A DNA stretch of 25,496 nt, taken from IMG/VR virus record IMGVR_UViG_3300036770_001869, positions 1 through 25,496 of that record, one strand, 5' to 3'. This DNA is from a virus. The notes below the pieces were generated by a model. It did not search any database. It saw only the letters and a list, made by a program, of their open reading frames with translations, and was not told the DNA's origin. Within the stretch, counting starts at the first letter, position 1. Each line of letters starts with the position of its first letter. Below are positions 15,691 through 22,968 of this stretch, in pieces. A program made the translations under genes and the position numbers.

Positions 15691-16976
15691 TACTGTACGT
15701 GGGTTGGTGTTTGGTTAGCTGGGTAAACCTTGAACTTTAGTATCAATCCTATCTCTTCTGTGTCCGACACCTCTAGGCTTCCATCTGCTATGATAACGGA
15801 CCGGTAAGGGTTGGTACTGGATATGGTTGTGTCATAAATATACACCTCCGAGCTGGTAAGTATTTGGCTTAGAAACTCGGCTAATTCAGCCCGAACAATG
15901 CGCGTTTCTACTTCGTAGTATTCATCCCGCTGCGTGAACGGCTTGTAGCTGCCCCTGCTGTCAGGCAGTGCCACTTCTGAGGCGCTAGCCCATACGTTAG
16001 GCCGGATACCTATTTCGCTTTTACCTTCTACGCCTGTCACTACCCGCGCGTCAAAGGTGTACATATCTACACCAGCCAACTGGTTAAGCCAAGCAAGGCG
16101 AAGGCCGCTTTGACATGCAGGCATAACAGCAAAAGAAAGCTCTTCTGTTAGTTGCTGCTTGAAGCTATTCATTAGGCAAACCTTATAACTTACTGTTGTG
16201 GTAAAGTTAGGCGCTAGCGATCCATCGAAGTTAGACGTAGCTATCGACTTTAAATAAGCCGGCCCAATATTGACTGAGAATATTTTACTAAATGCTGACC
16301 TAATTGTTGTTGGCAGTATTAAAAAGGTAGTCAGCGTGGTATTGTTTGCTAGTGTTTCAACTATACGGACATACCACGAAAAATTAGTATTGAATGTTAG
16401 GTTGTAGTAATCTGTCAGCTTAATAGGTATAGGTGCTCCGGTATTGTAATTGTATAGCTTTTGGAAAGGAGCTGAGCCAGGTAAAGGCGGGTATCTGTAT
16501 AGACTACTAATAAAAGGCTCGGTAACGCTTTTATTCGGCCTAATGATAGCAAAAGCAGTTAAGGCTGTGTTTATATACGCCACATCACCAAAATCTGCTA
16601 ATGTGTTGTTGGCCGGATCCCTGTAAAGGAACCTAAACTCCATGTAATATTGAGTATAGAATGTATTGCAGTCTATGTTAGCGGTAGCCGGCAAAATAAA
16701 CTGCCTGCTTCTTATGCTGCTAGTCGGCCCTATAACCGACTGCAAAACTCCTGATATATCTGCATCAAACTCATAGCTGTAGGCAGGGCCGGCACCAGTT
16801 CGCCTTGTCCAATCCCTGTAAAGCGTGCCAAGTATAGTGCCGCCTCCGCCTGAAGCTGTACGGACATTGACGACCATTTTCTCTATTTGAGAAGCAGTAG
16901 ACAAGGAGCTTACCTTATACCGTACCGGCTCATAAATACTGACTGAATTTGATGGTGCGCTTGTAACTGTTGCCAT
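15690..16976 (-). CDS. Tail structural protein of unknown class
   Basis: A 428-residue beta-rich protein, Thr/Ser/Tyr-rich, without signal or membrane segment. It contains many short alternating strands (YRVKVSSLSTASQIEKM-like start, FYTQYYMEFRFLYRDPANNT, DEYYEVETRIVRAELAEFL) and a C-terminal strand block (EVSDTEEIGLILKFKVYPA). This style fits a baseplate or tail-tip protein. It overlaps the next gene by one base (the tail protein at 15690) and the preceding gene by one base (16976), indicating translational coupling. I cannot name a family. Its place among tail completion proteins and the large tip protein is the main evidence. Confidence 0.55.
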   Translation of the reverse strand: MATVTSAPSNSVSIYEPVRYKVSSLSTASQIEKMVVNVRTASGGGGTILGTLYRDWTRRTGAGPAYSYEFDADISGVLQSVIGPTSSIRSRQFILPATANIDCNTFYTQYYMEFRFLYRDPANNTLADFGDVAYINTALTAFAIIRPNKSVTEPFISSLYRYPPLPGSAPFQKLYNYNTGAPIPIKLTDYYNLTFNTNFSWYVRIVETLANNTTLTTFLILPTTIRSAFSKIFSVNIGPAYLKSIATSNFDGSLAPNFTTTVSYKVCLMNSFKQQLTEELSFAVMPACQSGLRLAWLNQLAGVDMYTFDARVVTGVEGKSEIGIRPNVWASASEVALPDSRGSYKPFTQRDEYYEVETRIVRAELAEFLSQILTSSEVYIYDTTISSTNPYRSVIIADGSLEVSDTEEIGLILKFKVYPANQTPTHVQ

Positions 16977-17494
16977 TATATCCTTGCTTTACTAAAGTTA
17001 GTTATTAATATAGTCACTTCCTGCCCTACCCACTCCTCCACATAGTTCGCTAGTTCCTGGTCATTGTCTGCCAGTATTACATCTATCCAGCCGGTTCGCC
17101 TACCGTTCGAGCTATACCGGTAGGAGCCTTGTGTCGGCATCCCTTCTCGCTTATGCTTGCGGGCAATGGCAAAAGCTGCTGAAGTCGCTTCTTTGCCGCG
17201 CAAGCCAAACCGACGTTCAGCAAAGCGGATTAAACCCTCGATATACTTGGAAGTAGCGCCCCTACTTTGGCCAGGCGTGTAGGGTATCCTGCTAGCAGGT
17301 ACGCCAGTGTTCAGCGGATCGCCATAGTCATTGCCCAGCATTTCAATAATCATGCGGCCTCCGGTTATACTGACCTTCTCTTCCAAGCTGCTGATTAAAG
17401 AGCCTGTCAGGTTGTGGCCCTGGTCTTTTAGTTCCTGAGCCAAGCGCACCTTTAACCAGTTGCCTATTGATCTACCTGCTTTCTCGCTTATCAT
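16976..17494 (-). CDS. Tail completion protein, HK97 gp10-like
   Basis: A 172-residue protein. Pattern points: an N-terminal helix (AGRSIGNWLKVRLAQEL), the short HNLTGSLISSL motif typical of gp10-like neck proteins ('..TG.L..S'), a loop with VPASRIPYTPGQSRGATS, and a helical, basic segment (FAIARKHKREGMPTQGSYRY) close to the C-terminal beta strand pair. Gp10-like proteins join the tail to the head or complete the tail end. It overlaps the tail terminator-like gene by one base at 17494, consistent with the usual pairing of gp10-like and tail terminator genes. Confidence 0.65.
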   Translation of the reverse strand: MISEKAGRSIGNWLKVRLAQELKDQGHNLTGSLISSLEEKVSITGGRMIIEMLGNDYGDPLNTGVPASRIPYTPGQSRGATSKYIEGLIRFAERRFGLRGKEATSAAFAIARKHKREGMPTQGSYRYSSNGRRTGWIDVILADNDQELANYVEEWVGQEVTILITNFSKARI

Positions 17495-18045
17495 TAGGAG
17501 TTAAACGTTTGTTCCATGTCAAGTGTAGGCAGCTCGCAGCCTTCTACAGGTTGTAGGTTCTCCAGTTGGTAGTCTTCGCAGGCATAAGGCAGCTCTACAG
17601 TAAAGTCCAAGCCAACGCAAACTAGGCGGTCATTGTGCGTGTTGGCATCTACAAACCAATTCAGGGTTTTGTTTTGCACTGTATAGACCTTACTATTTAC
17701 TGCAGCGTTAAAAAACTCTATCGCGTGGGTGTGCAGCCGGTCCCAAACCGTTAGCAGGCTTTCGTGTACGGTGTTACCTTGCTCATCTCTGCCTTGCAGG
17801 TCGTAAAAGTATAGCGACACCTGTACATTATTCGTACCTCGTTGGCCGTTCAGTGCTGAAAGGTTGCCTTCTACAGGAGCAGCCCACAACACCAGCGGAA
17901 ACAGCGTACCAACTGCCCCATCCGGGTTAAACTTATTTATTATGTTCGTATTTATGTCCGAATGATAGCCAAAGTGGTAGTTCTTAAAAAACGTACTTTG
18001 CTCGGCCAGTCGGCAAAATAAGTTACTGATTTTAGTTAATTGCAT
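17494..18045 (-). CDS. Putative tail terminator protein
   Basis: A 183-residue protein with mixed alpha/beta sequence: an N-terminal helix (MQLTKISNLFCRLAEQSTFF), then beta strands (GTLFPLVLWAAPVEGNLS, NNVQVSLYFYDLQGRD), a central helix (LTVWDRLHTHAIEFFNAAVN) and a second sheet (NDRLVCVGLDFTVELPYA). Tail terminators have this single-domain alpha/beta build and lie next to gp10-like proteins, as here. The ring it forms caps the tube once the tape measure length is reached. The assignment is by position and fold style, without any diagnostic motif. Confidence 0.5.
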   Translation of the reverse strand: MQLTKISNLFCRLAEQSTFFKNYHFGYHSDINTNIINKFNPDGAVGTLFPLVLWAAPVEGNLSALNGQRGTNNVQVSLYFYDLQGRDEQGNTVHESLLTVWDRLHTHAIEFFNAAVNSKVYTVQNKTLNWFVDANTHNDRLVCVGLDFTVELPYACEDYQLENLQPVEGCELPTLDMEQTFNS

Positions 18046-18119
18046 CGAATTATATCGCTTTGTCTTTTACTAAATTGCCCGCTCAGCTCTTTTGCCAAGC
18101 GGGACAATCCTTGCATCAT
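18036..18119 (-). CDS. Possible 27-residue leader peptide ORF
   Basis: ATGATG at 18119 opens a frame of 27 codons (MMQGLSRLAKELSGQFSKRQ and on) that ends at 18036, overlapping the start of the terminator-like gene by 10 bases. The peptide is basic and amphipathic. The hairpin at 18078-18103 lies inside it. The coding status is uncertain; it could be a coupling leader for the next gene or simple noise. Without it, 18046-18148 is noncoding. Confidence 0.25.
   Translation of the reverse strand: MMQGLSRLAKELSGQFSKRQSDIIRCN
18078..18103 (-). other. Hairpin before tail terminator-like gene
   Basis: A 6-bp stem CCCGCT/AGCGGG with a 14-base loop, between the EF-hand-like gene and the next tail gene. 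No T-tract follows (CAATTTAG on the minus strand), so it is not a convincing terminator. It may be an mRNA structure between two differently expressed tail genes. Confidence 0.45.
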
Positions 18120-18148
18120 GAAAAGAAACCTTATGTACACGCTACTGT

Positions 18149-18511
18149 TTAGCCTTCTTTAGAACGACGATACTGCACAATATCTGCGATAAAGGCAGTA
18201 ATGGCAATCGCGATAGACACACCGCGCTCAGCAAACAGCTCTAACTGAATATCCTCCAGCTTAAGGGCCTCGCTAAATGTCTTAATAAGCTCCTGAACCT
18301 CTGCGTCATCTAGGTCGTCAATCTCTGAAGGAATGGCTTTGTAATTGCCTACAGCCGCGGGCAGCTTGCGGGCCGCTTCTGTGAACTTGGCAAACTCGTA
18401 CCAGTTTACCTTGCCATCACCAACCGTATCTACTACTGAGGTGATCAATGTAGCGAAGAAGTCTACTGCTTCTCGCGTTTCTTTTACTCCGTACTTTTGC
18501 TCTTCTTGCAT
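18149..18511 (-). CDS. Small protein with EF-hand-like loop
   Basis: A 120-residue protein when started at the ATG at 18509-18511. That start is chosen because the chaperone extension stops at 18513, two bases before it, and because the sequence before it (AACTTAAAAAACAGTAAT) is A-rich as for other starts here; a longer start at 18598 would overlap the extension in another frame. Residues 28-39 (DTVGDGKVNWYE) match an EF-hand calcium loop at positions 1, 5, 6, 8 and 12 but lack the usual Asp/Asn at position 3. Residues about 96-113 (RGVSIAIAITAFIADIVQ) form a hydrophobic helix, probably buried or membrane-associated. Location within the tail operon suggests a tail or membrane-facing part; the role is unknown. 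Confidence 0.65.
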   Translation of the reverse strand: MQEEQKYGVKETREAVDFFATLITSVVDTVGDGKVNWYEFAKFTEAARKLPAAVGNYKAIPSEIDDLDDAEVQELIKTFSEALKLEDIQLELFAERGVSIAIAITAFIADIVQYRRSKEG

Positions 18512-18512
18512 A

Positions 18513-19432
18513 TTACTGTTTTTTAAGTTGTTCTTTTTGTAATTTTTCCAGGTACTTGGCCTCAGCTTTTTTAGCACTGAGGTAAAAAAATGCTTCATAT
18601 AGGTTTGCTCTTTGTGCGCTTTGCAACGGTGTGTAGCCTGTTAGGTTGAACACCCCGCTTTCGGCTAACTGCTTTAGGGTTAGGTACCATCCGAACGGCT
18701 TTAGTTCATTCGCTGCCTTTGACGAACCACCTCCCGAGCTGTTGTATAGATTAGCAAATCGGGTGCGGATCTGTCGTTGAGCCTCTGCAAAAAAAAAGCG
18801 GTCTGCAAGACTACATCCATACCTAACTCCAACATAAACTCTTTCCGTTCTTCAACTATCGCATCAAACGTATCAGGATCAAATTTTTCACCTTTAGGCC
18901 TGAGTAGGACCGCCATAACGTAAGGCATGGCAGCCCATTTGCCTTGCTTCAGATCGTTCACGCTTTCTTCATACTGCGCTGCCTCTGCATACTCACCAAA
19001 CGTTGCTTTTGTCATGTGCTTTTCAGGTAGCGCCCATACCTGTCCATCTATTTCCCACTCCGATACGTAGTCATCTTTTATGTCTTCGTAATCCAGGTAA
19101 CACTGTTGTATCCGATGGTACCAGCTTTCAATCATGGCAGGCGGTGCGCCTTCATACTTCCCTTTACCAAGTAGCAACTCAGCGGGTATGTCTGTAGCTG
19201 CCTCGATCACACGTGCAAAGTAGGGTATCAACTTACCTATGTACACCTTTTCAGTAATCAGCCCTATGTTTTCGGCTGAGCGAATCGGATTTTGTTCGTT
19301 GAAAAGGTCTAGGTACGCTTTTGGCGCGGTTGCTTCTGCTTCCACAATAGCCAGGTGCCTGCGTAGGGTAATGTCTGCAATTTCCAAAGGCAGCCGGTAC
19401 CTAGTACCGTTTATATTTATAATAGCTGCCAT
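18513..19432 (-). CDS. Tail assembly chaperone, frameshifted long form (GT-like)
   Basis: The short chaperone gene and an overlapping extension frame are joined by a -1 shift at U_UUU_UUG (18794-18788). The first 215 codons come from the short form, then 91 codons from the shifted frame (starting AEAQRQIRTRFANLYNSSGG), ending at 18513 for a total of 306 residues. The extension reads as true protein: a Gly/Ser linker, a NELKPFGWYLTLKQLAESG block, and a charged coiled-coil end (KKAEAKYLEKLQKEQLKKQ). It has no start codon of its own. In lambda and many other siphophages the equivalent G and GT proteins coat the tape measure and recruit tube subunits, and both forms are needed in a fixed ratio. 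Here the frame evidence is direct and the role is from the family. Confidence 0.85.
18701..19432 (-). CDS. Tail assembly chaperone, short form (G-like)
   Basis: A 243-residue unshifted product. It is mostly helical and acidic (ITLRRHLAIVEAEATAPKAY, FGEYAEAAQYEESVNDLKQG) with a beta-like start (AAIININGTRYRLPLEIADI). After codon 215 the frame continues for 28 random-looking residues (from QRLNDRSAPDLLIYTT) to a stop at 18701. It lies upstream of the tail terminator and tape measure genes as expected for the tail assembly chaperone pair. The gene overlaps the preceding gene's stop by one base at 19432. The chaperone role rests on position and the frameshift; sequence similarity is not evident by eye. 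Confidence 0.8.
   Translation of the reverse strand: MAAIININGTRYRLPLEIADITLRRHLAIVEAEATAPKAYLDLFNEQNPIRSAENIGLITEKVYIGKLIPYFARVIEAATDIPAELLLGKGKYEGAPPAMIESWYHRIQQCYLDYEDIKDDYVSEWEIDGQVWALPEKHMTKATFGEYAEAAQYEESVNDLKQGKWAAMPYVMAVLLRPKGEKFDPDTFDAIVEERKEFMLELGMDVVLQTAFFLQRLNDRSAPDLLIYTTAREVVRQRQRMN
18788..18797 (-). other. Slippery sequence for -1 frameshift (T9 G)
   Basis: The coding strand reads GCT TTT TTT TTG, nine T's and a G. The heptamer T_TTT_TTG is in the right phase for simultaneous -1 slippage of two tRNAs. The shifted frame is open from here to 18513, and the frame before it is closed soon after. No downstream pseudoknot is obvious, but one cannot be excluded without folding. Confidence 0.8.
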
Positions 19433-19878
19433 TAATCCTCTTCCTCTGTTTGTGTTGCGTTCGTAGCTAGTACGACCTGATTTTCCGTAGATTTTTTACG
19501 GCTCCTGCTTCTTTTTGTTTGCGCAGCCGTGTCCGTTGCTTGAACTTCATAAAAGTCCAGCGTTTCTGCTTGTTGTACCGCATCTGTCTGCCTGTACTTT
19601 GAAAAAAAGTCTGGTGCTGGTGGGTTCTTTCGTGGCTCGTTGGCTGCACTGCCTGAGCGCTTAAATAGGTTGGGTGCTGCTGCATCCGATGCGGGCCGCT
19701 GCTGGGTAACGTTACCGGACATACGACTTAAAAAGGCTTTTACAGTGCTTAACTTCCTGTACCCTACTATGTAGGCTCCTTCTTTTCGGGCATCCCCGAT
19801 AATTTGGTTTACTTCCTGCCTGAGCTGGTCAAGCTGTTGAAAAACTGCGTCTGTGCGCTCTTGATAGTTCTTAGTCAT
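19432..19878 (-). CDS. Unknown protein upstream of the tail chaperone
   Basis: A 148-residue hydrophilic protein. Residues 1-50 form a helical coil (ERTDAVFQQLDQLRQEVNQI, then VGYRKLSTVKAFLSRM), and the rest is disordered, with Gln, Ser, Arg, Thr and Lys-rich stretches (TAAQTKRSRSRKKSTENQVV) and an acidic end (QTEEED). In siphophages the major tail protein usually occupies this place, but this protein does not look like a tube subunit. It starts 68 bases behind the methyltransferase terminator and shares one base with the chaperone start. I do not know its role; a tail initiator or nonstructural factor are options. Confidence 0.6.
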   Translation of the reverse strand: MTKNYQERTDAVFQQLDQLRQEVNQIIGDARKEGAYIVGYRKLSTVKAFLSRMSGNVTQQRPASDAAAPNLFKRSGSAANEPRKNPPAPDFFSKYRQTDAVQQAETLDFYEVQATDTAAQTKRSRSRKKSTENQVVLATNATQTEEED

Positions 19879-19945
19879 ATAGATATTTTTATTTAATGGC
19901 TACAAATTACCTGCCAAATATCGGTTTTATAGGTGAAACGCTCGG

Positions 19946-19980
19946 CAAAAAAGGCGCTGCATTATTACAACGCAACGCCT
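19946..19980 (-). terminator. Intrinsic terminator after the methyltransferase gene
   Basis: Stem AGGCG/CGCCT (19952-19956 with 19976-19980), extended by an inner TGC/GCA pair set around an 11-base loop (GTTGTAATAAT on the minus strand), followed immediately by T6. It stands 27 bases after the stop at 20008 and separates the methyltransferase gene from the tail operon. Confidence 0.85.
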
Positions 19981-20007
19981 AACCGCTATGAAAAACCAAT
20001 CTACAAT

Positions 20008-21468
20008 CTACTTTCTTCTTGCCTTGCCTCTGAATGTTTCCTGAGCTGGCAGTTCCCATCCGCGCCCCGCGCAGGCTTCTCGATTAAACATCATTCTTAG
20101 ATTGTCATCCTTCCAAGTCAAATGTACGGTACCTGCGTTAAATACTTTGAATGTAAAAAATTCACTTTCGTATAACGGCTCCGGATCACTCATTTTCCGG
20201 TAGCTTTTTATTTCCCGGAGGCGCTGCGTTGTTGTGCTACCTTGCTTGTATAGTTCTTGGTATTGCTTGCCGGTTATCATGCAGAGCGCCTTGTCTAGGT
20301 CATCCATCGCATCTTGGCTGCGGCTCAGTGTGAAGCCTGTGTTATCGTAGAACTGCACAATAATCTTTTTACCGACCATGTACCGGCTGTTGGTTTTCCA
20401 CTCACCGCCAAACATTTGCTGGTTCTTGTGCTGGCGCGTCAAATACTCAAATACGTTTTCTATACACTTGGCCCGGATATTATCCTTTTGGCTGATAAGC
20501 ATCTCAAAAAACAGGGTAACATTTTCAACTGTGAGGTCTACACCGCCTTGCTCTAGGCGCCATTTATGGAAATCTTCCCGAACCTTTGTAGTCACCATCC
20601 GTTCGGCATTGGTAAGCGTAAAAATATAGTTCCAGCACCTTTCTTGCAGCTCCTTTATCATTAAGTTGTGCGCTTCGGTAAAACCTCTACTAATAGCGTT
20701 CTTGGCAAACTCGCTTAATAGTTTCTCGCGTTCGTAGCTGCTCAGGAAAGCAGACATATACAGCTCAATCTTTTTAAGAGCTGCAAAAAAGTCTGTAGTT
20801 GCACGCGTTGCGTTGGTGTACGCATCGCAGTGCGCCTTGATGAAGTCTGCCCGCTGTAGGCCGTTTTCACCGGTAATTGCTTCCTCTTCTAACGTGAACG
20901 CGGGCCGGTCAGTTGCTTTGAACTGGAACGCTTCCTGCTCCTTTGCTTTCTTATGCAGGTAAACTAATGCTACCTGCACACCTGTTTTCCTGTCCGCTGT
21001 CGCAAAGGCGTTATCTATATACTCAACCGTTCCATTTTCAGCTATCAGTTCGGCCAAGTATTGCCGCTTGGCGGTGTGCGCATTTAGTAGCGTTTCTGCA
21101 TTTAGCAGGCAGACAATATGCCCGGTGCGCATAATATCCCAAGCCTTAAGTAGGTGGTCTGCACCTGCATCAAATGGCGGGTTCATTATTATTGCATCGT
21201 AGGCCTTCGCGCCTGAGTACTGAAGAAAGTCACCCTGTATTGTGGTGTACCCTTTGCCCTTAAGCGTTGCGGCCATGTGTTCGTTAAGCTCGATGCACTC
21301 CACCCGCTTAACAAGGTATTTCAACCGGTCAGCAATAGCGCCCATGCCAGCAGAAGGCTCTAGAACGGTCATTGTTTTAAGTTGGTCCGCTGGGAGCTTA
21401 GCCATCATGCGTTCGGTCAACCCGACAGGTGTCGGGTAATAATTCTTGGAAAAGTAGTTGGTACTCAT
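20008..21468 (-). CDS. DNA adenine methyltransferase with DUF4942-like domain
   Basis: A 486-residue two-domain protein. Residues 1-180 are a class I SAM-dependent methyltransferase: YYPTPVGLTERM at the start, motif I VLEPSAGMGAIADRL (35-49), the acidic motif II CIELNEHM, and the catalytic NPPF in YDAIIMNPPFD (96-99). NPPF marks amino-methyltransferases acting on adenine N6, or less often cytosine N4. Residues about 215-450 match the DUF4942-type region that often follows such phage methyltransferases (ALKKIELYMSAFLSSYEREK, NAERMVTTKVREDFHKWRL, VGKKIIVQFYDNTGF). No restriction endonuclease gene is beside it, so it probably protects phage DNA or marks it. It has its own promoter (21500) and terminator and interrupts the usual link between terminase and structural genes. 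Confidence 0.85.
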   Translation of the reverse strand: MSTNYFSKNYYPTPVGLTERMMAKLPADQLKTMTVLEPSAGMGAIADRLKYLVKRVECIELNEHMAATLKGKGYTTIQGDFLQYSGAKAYDAIIMNPPFDAGADHLLKAWDIMRTGHIVCLLNAETLLNAHTAKRQYLAELIAENGTVEYIDNAFATADRKTGVQVALVYLHKKAKEQEAFQFKATDRPAFTLEEEAITGENGLQRADFIKAHCDAYTNATRATTDFFAALKKIELYMSAFLSSYEREKLLSEFAKNAISRGFTEAHNLMIKELQERCWNYIFTLTNAERMVTTKVREDFHKWRLEQGGVDLTVENVTLFFEMLISQKDNIRAKCIENVFEYLTRQHKNQQMFGGEWKTNSRYMVGKKIIVQFYDNTGFTLSRSQDAMDDLDKALCMITGKQYQELYKQGSTTTQRLREIKSYRKMSDPEPLYESEFFTFKVFNAGTVHLTWKDDNLRMMFNREACAGRGWELPAQETFRGKARRK

Positions 21469-21499
21469 TCTTAAAATATTAGAGTATTAATTAATAAGG

Positions 21500-21554
21500 C
21501 AAAGATCTAACCTTTTAACCAATTCTAAAAACATTTTTAAAACTATTTTTAAAA
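21500..21554 (-). promoter_or_regulatory. Promoter for the methyltransferase gene with tandem AT blocks
   Basis: The minus strand has GATCTTTG (complement of 21500-21507), one mismatch from TAnnTTTG, with GTTTT (complement of 21528-21532) 20 bases upstream as a -33 element. Upstream are AAAACATTTTTAAAA (21528-21542) and AAAACTATTTTTAAAA (21539-21554). The latter 16 bases are identical to 10349-10364 in the other promoter. The leader to the ATG at 21468 is about 25 bases. Confidence 0.65.
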
Positions 21555-21567
21555 CAAGGTAAAAAAA

Positions 21568-22959
21568 CTATCCGCTGGCTATCAGCCCGCCCCGCTTCGC
21601 CTCGCTTATTAGCATACCTGATAAACAATCTACCCGGTCGTCATGCGCCCCATTCGGGAAGGTGGCCACCTCCTCAAGGAAGTCATTTACCCAGACCATA
21701 CCGGAGGGAACAAATACCCGGCCCGCCTCGATAATGGCAGATACACTATTCACCCTCGCTACCTTATCACCTTTAGGCACAGGCGCTTCCCTGATATTTA
21801 GGTCTGTATTTGCCTTAAGCACCTGTACCAGCGACTTACCCGACGCTTTAGGCTCCACCCTTATTACTGACTGCCTAGTGTAGCCGTTGCGCTTGGCAAA
21901 TGCCTGTATCCAGCGGACCGCTGCGTTAAAGTCCAGGTACTCGGCTGAGCATTCAAGTATGTAATAGTCATTGCCCCGCATCATATAGGCGATACCAGCC
22001 GTAGGATCGTTTTTCTCACTGTCTGTATAGGCTGTATCAAAGTAGAAGTTTACCACCCCATCTATTTGCAGCGTGCGTTGGTCGTACTGCTCAAACCAGG
22101 AGCGCTTTAATATGTCGCCTTCCTGCGCTGCTGGACGCTGCTGGTACAGAGCGTTCCAAGCTCGGGTACCTATGGTTTTTTGTATCGTTAAAAGCTGCTC
22201 CCTGTTGTACTTCGCCTCCCATAGCGCCTCACCTGTCTGCCTGTACTGGTCGTCTGCTTCAGCTAAGGCCGGCATACTTAGCACCACCCTACCAGGTACA
22301 TCCGTTTGCAGTACTCTACCTGTCAGGTCATCTTCGTGCCAGCGCGTTTGGCATATCACCTCCACACATCCCGGCTCGAAGCGCGTTTTAAAAGTGGTGG
22401 TGTACCATTCCCAAGCGCGGTTTCTATATGTCGCACTGTCTGCCTCCTCTGCATTTTTCACTGGATCGTCAATGATAGCAACCGTACAACCGGCACCTGT
22501 AATACCTCCACCAACACCAGCGCTTAGGTAATAACCTTTACCTCCCACAATATCAAACCGCTTGCTGGTCCTTATCGCCCCGGCATCCTTCGCCTCTGCT
22601 AGCTTTGTTTTTGGAAATACATCTTTGTACGCTTCGCTTGACATAACGCGCTGGCAGTCGCGTGACATCGCTCCGGCTAGGTCTGCTGAGTAGCTCGCTG
22701 CTATTATTTGTTCCGTTGGGTTGCGGGCTAGCATCCAAGCCGGGAAGAGCCTAGAAACAAGCTCCGATTTACCATGTCGCGGCGGCATCATTACAAGCAA
22801 CTGTTTTATATTGCCATCCGCTAGCTGTTGCAGCGCTTGTATAAGTAGTAAGTGGTGAAAATTGAACTGGTAGCCGGGCGCTAGTTCACGTATAAAGTCG
22901 TAAAAGCTCTCCCGGCATAGTTCCTGCCTTAGCTGTTTGTATTGCTCCGCTGTTATCAT
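21568..22959 (-). CDS. terL: Terminase large subunit
   Basis: A 463-residue packaging motor. The N-terminal ATPase has Walker A MMPPRHGKSE (58-66), followed by adenine-motif region IIAASYSADLAGAM (85-98), Walker B VAIIDDP (160-166), and coupling motif CQTRWHEDDL (203-212). The C-terminal nuclease domain has its first metal-binding acid in FYFDTAYTD (Asp308 about) and a late acidic pair in GAHDDRVDCLSG. It translocates DNA into the procapsid and cuts the concatemer, with the small subunit at 22969-23343 selecting the cut site and the portal as docking partner. Length is normal for the family. The ATG lies 9 bases after the small subunit's stop. No terminator follows it; the AT-rich promoter region begins directly downstream. 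Confidence 0.95.
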   Translation of the reverse strand: MITAEQYKQLRQELCRESFYDFIRELAPGYQFNFHHLLLIQALQQLADGNIKQLLVMMPPRHGKSELVSRLFPAWMLARNPTEQIIAASYSADLAGAMSRDCQRVMSSEAYKDVFPKTKLAEAKDAGAIRTSKRFDIVGGKGYYLSAGVGGGITGAGCTVAIIDDPVKNAEEADSATYRNRAWEWYTTTFKTRFEPGCVEVICQTRWHEDDLTGRVLQTDVPGRVVLSMPALAEADDQYRQTGEALWEAKYNREQLLTIQKTIGTRAWNALYQQRPAAQEGDILKRSWFEQYDQRTLQIDGVVNFYFDTAYTDSEKNDPTAGIAYMMRGNDYYILECSAEYLDFNAAVRWIQAFAKRNGYTRQSVIRVEPKASGKSLVQVLKANTDLNIREAPVPKGDKVARVNSVSAIIEAGRVFVPSGMVWVNDFLEEVATFPNGAHDDRVDCLSGMLISEAKRGGLIASG

Positions 22960-22968
22960 GCCTCATCT

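Noticed and set aside
18149-18598. Longer start (18598) for the EF-hand-like protein
   Set aside because: Its first 29 residues overlap the chaperone extension in another frame; the ATG at 18511 fits the end of that extension.
22073-22531. + strand frame opposite terL
   Set aside because: Shadow of the terminase reading frame, which has all its motifs on the other strand.
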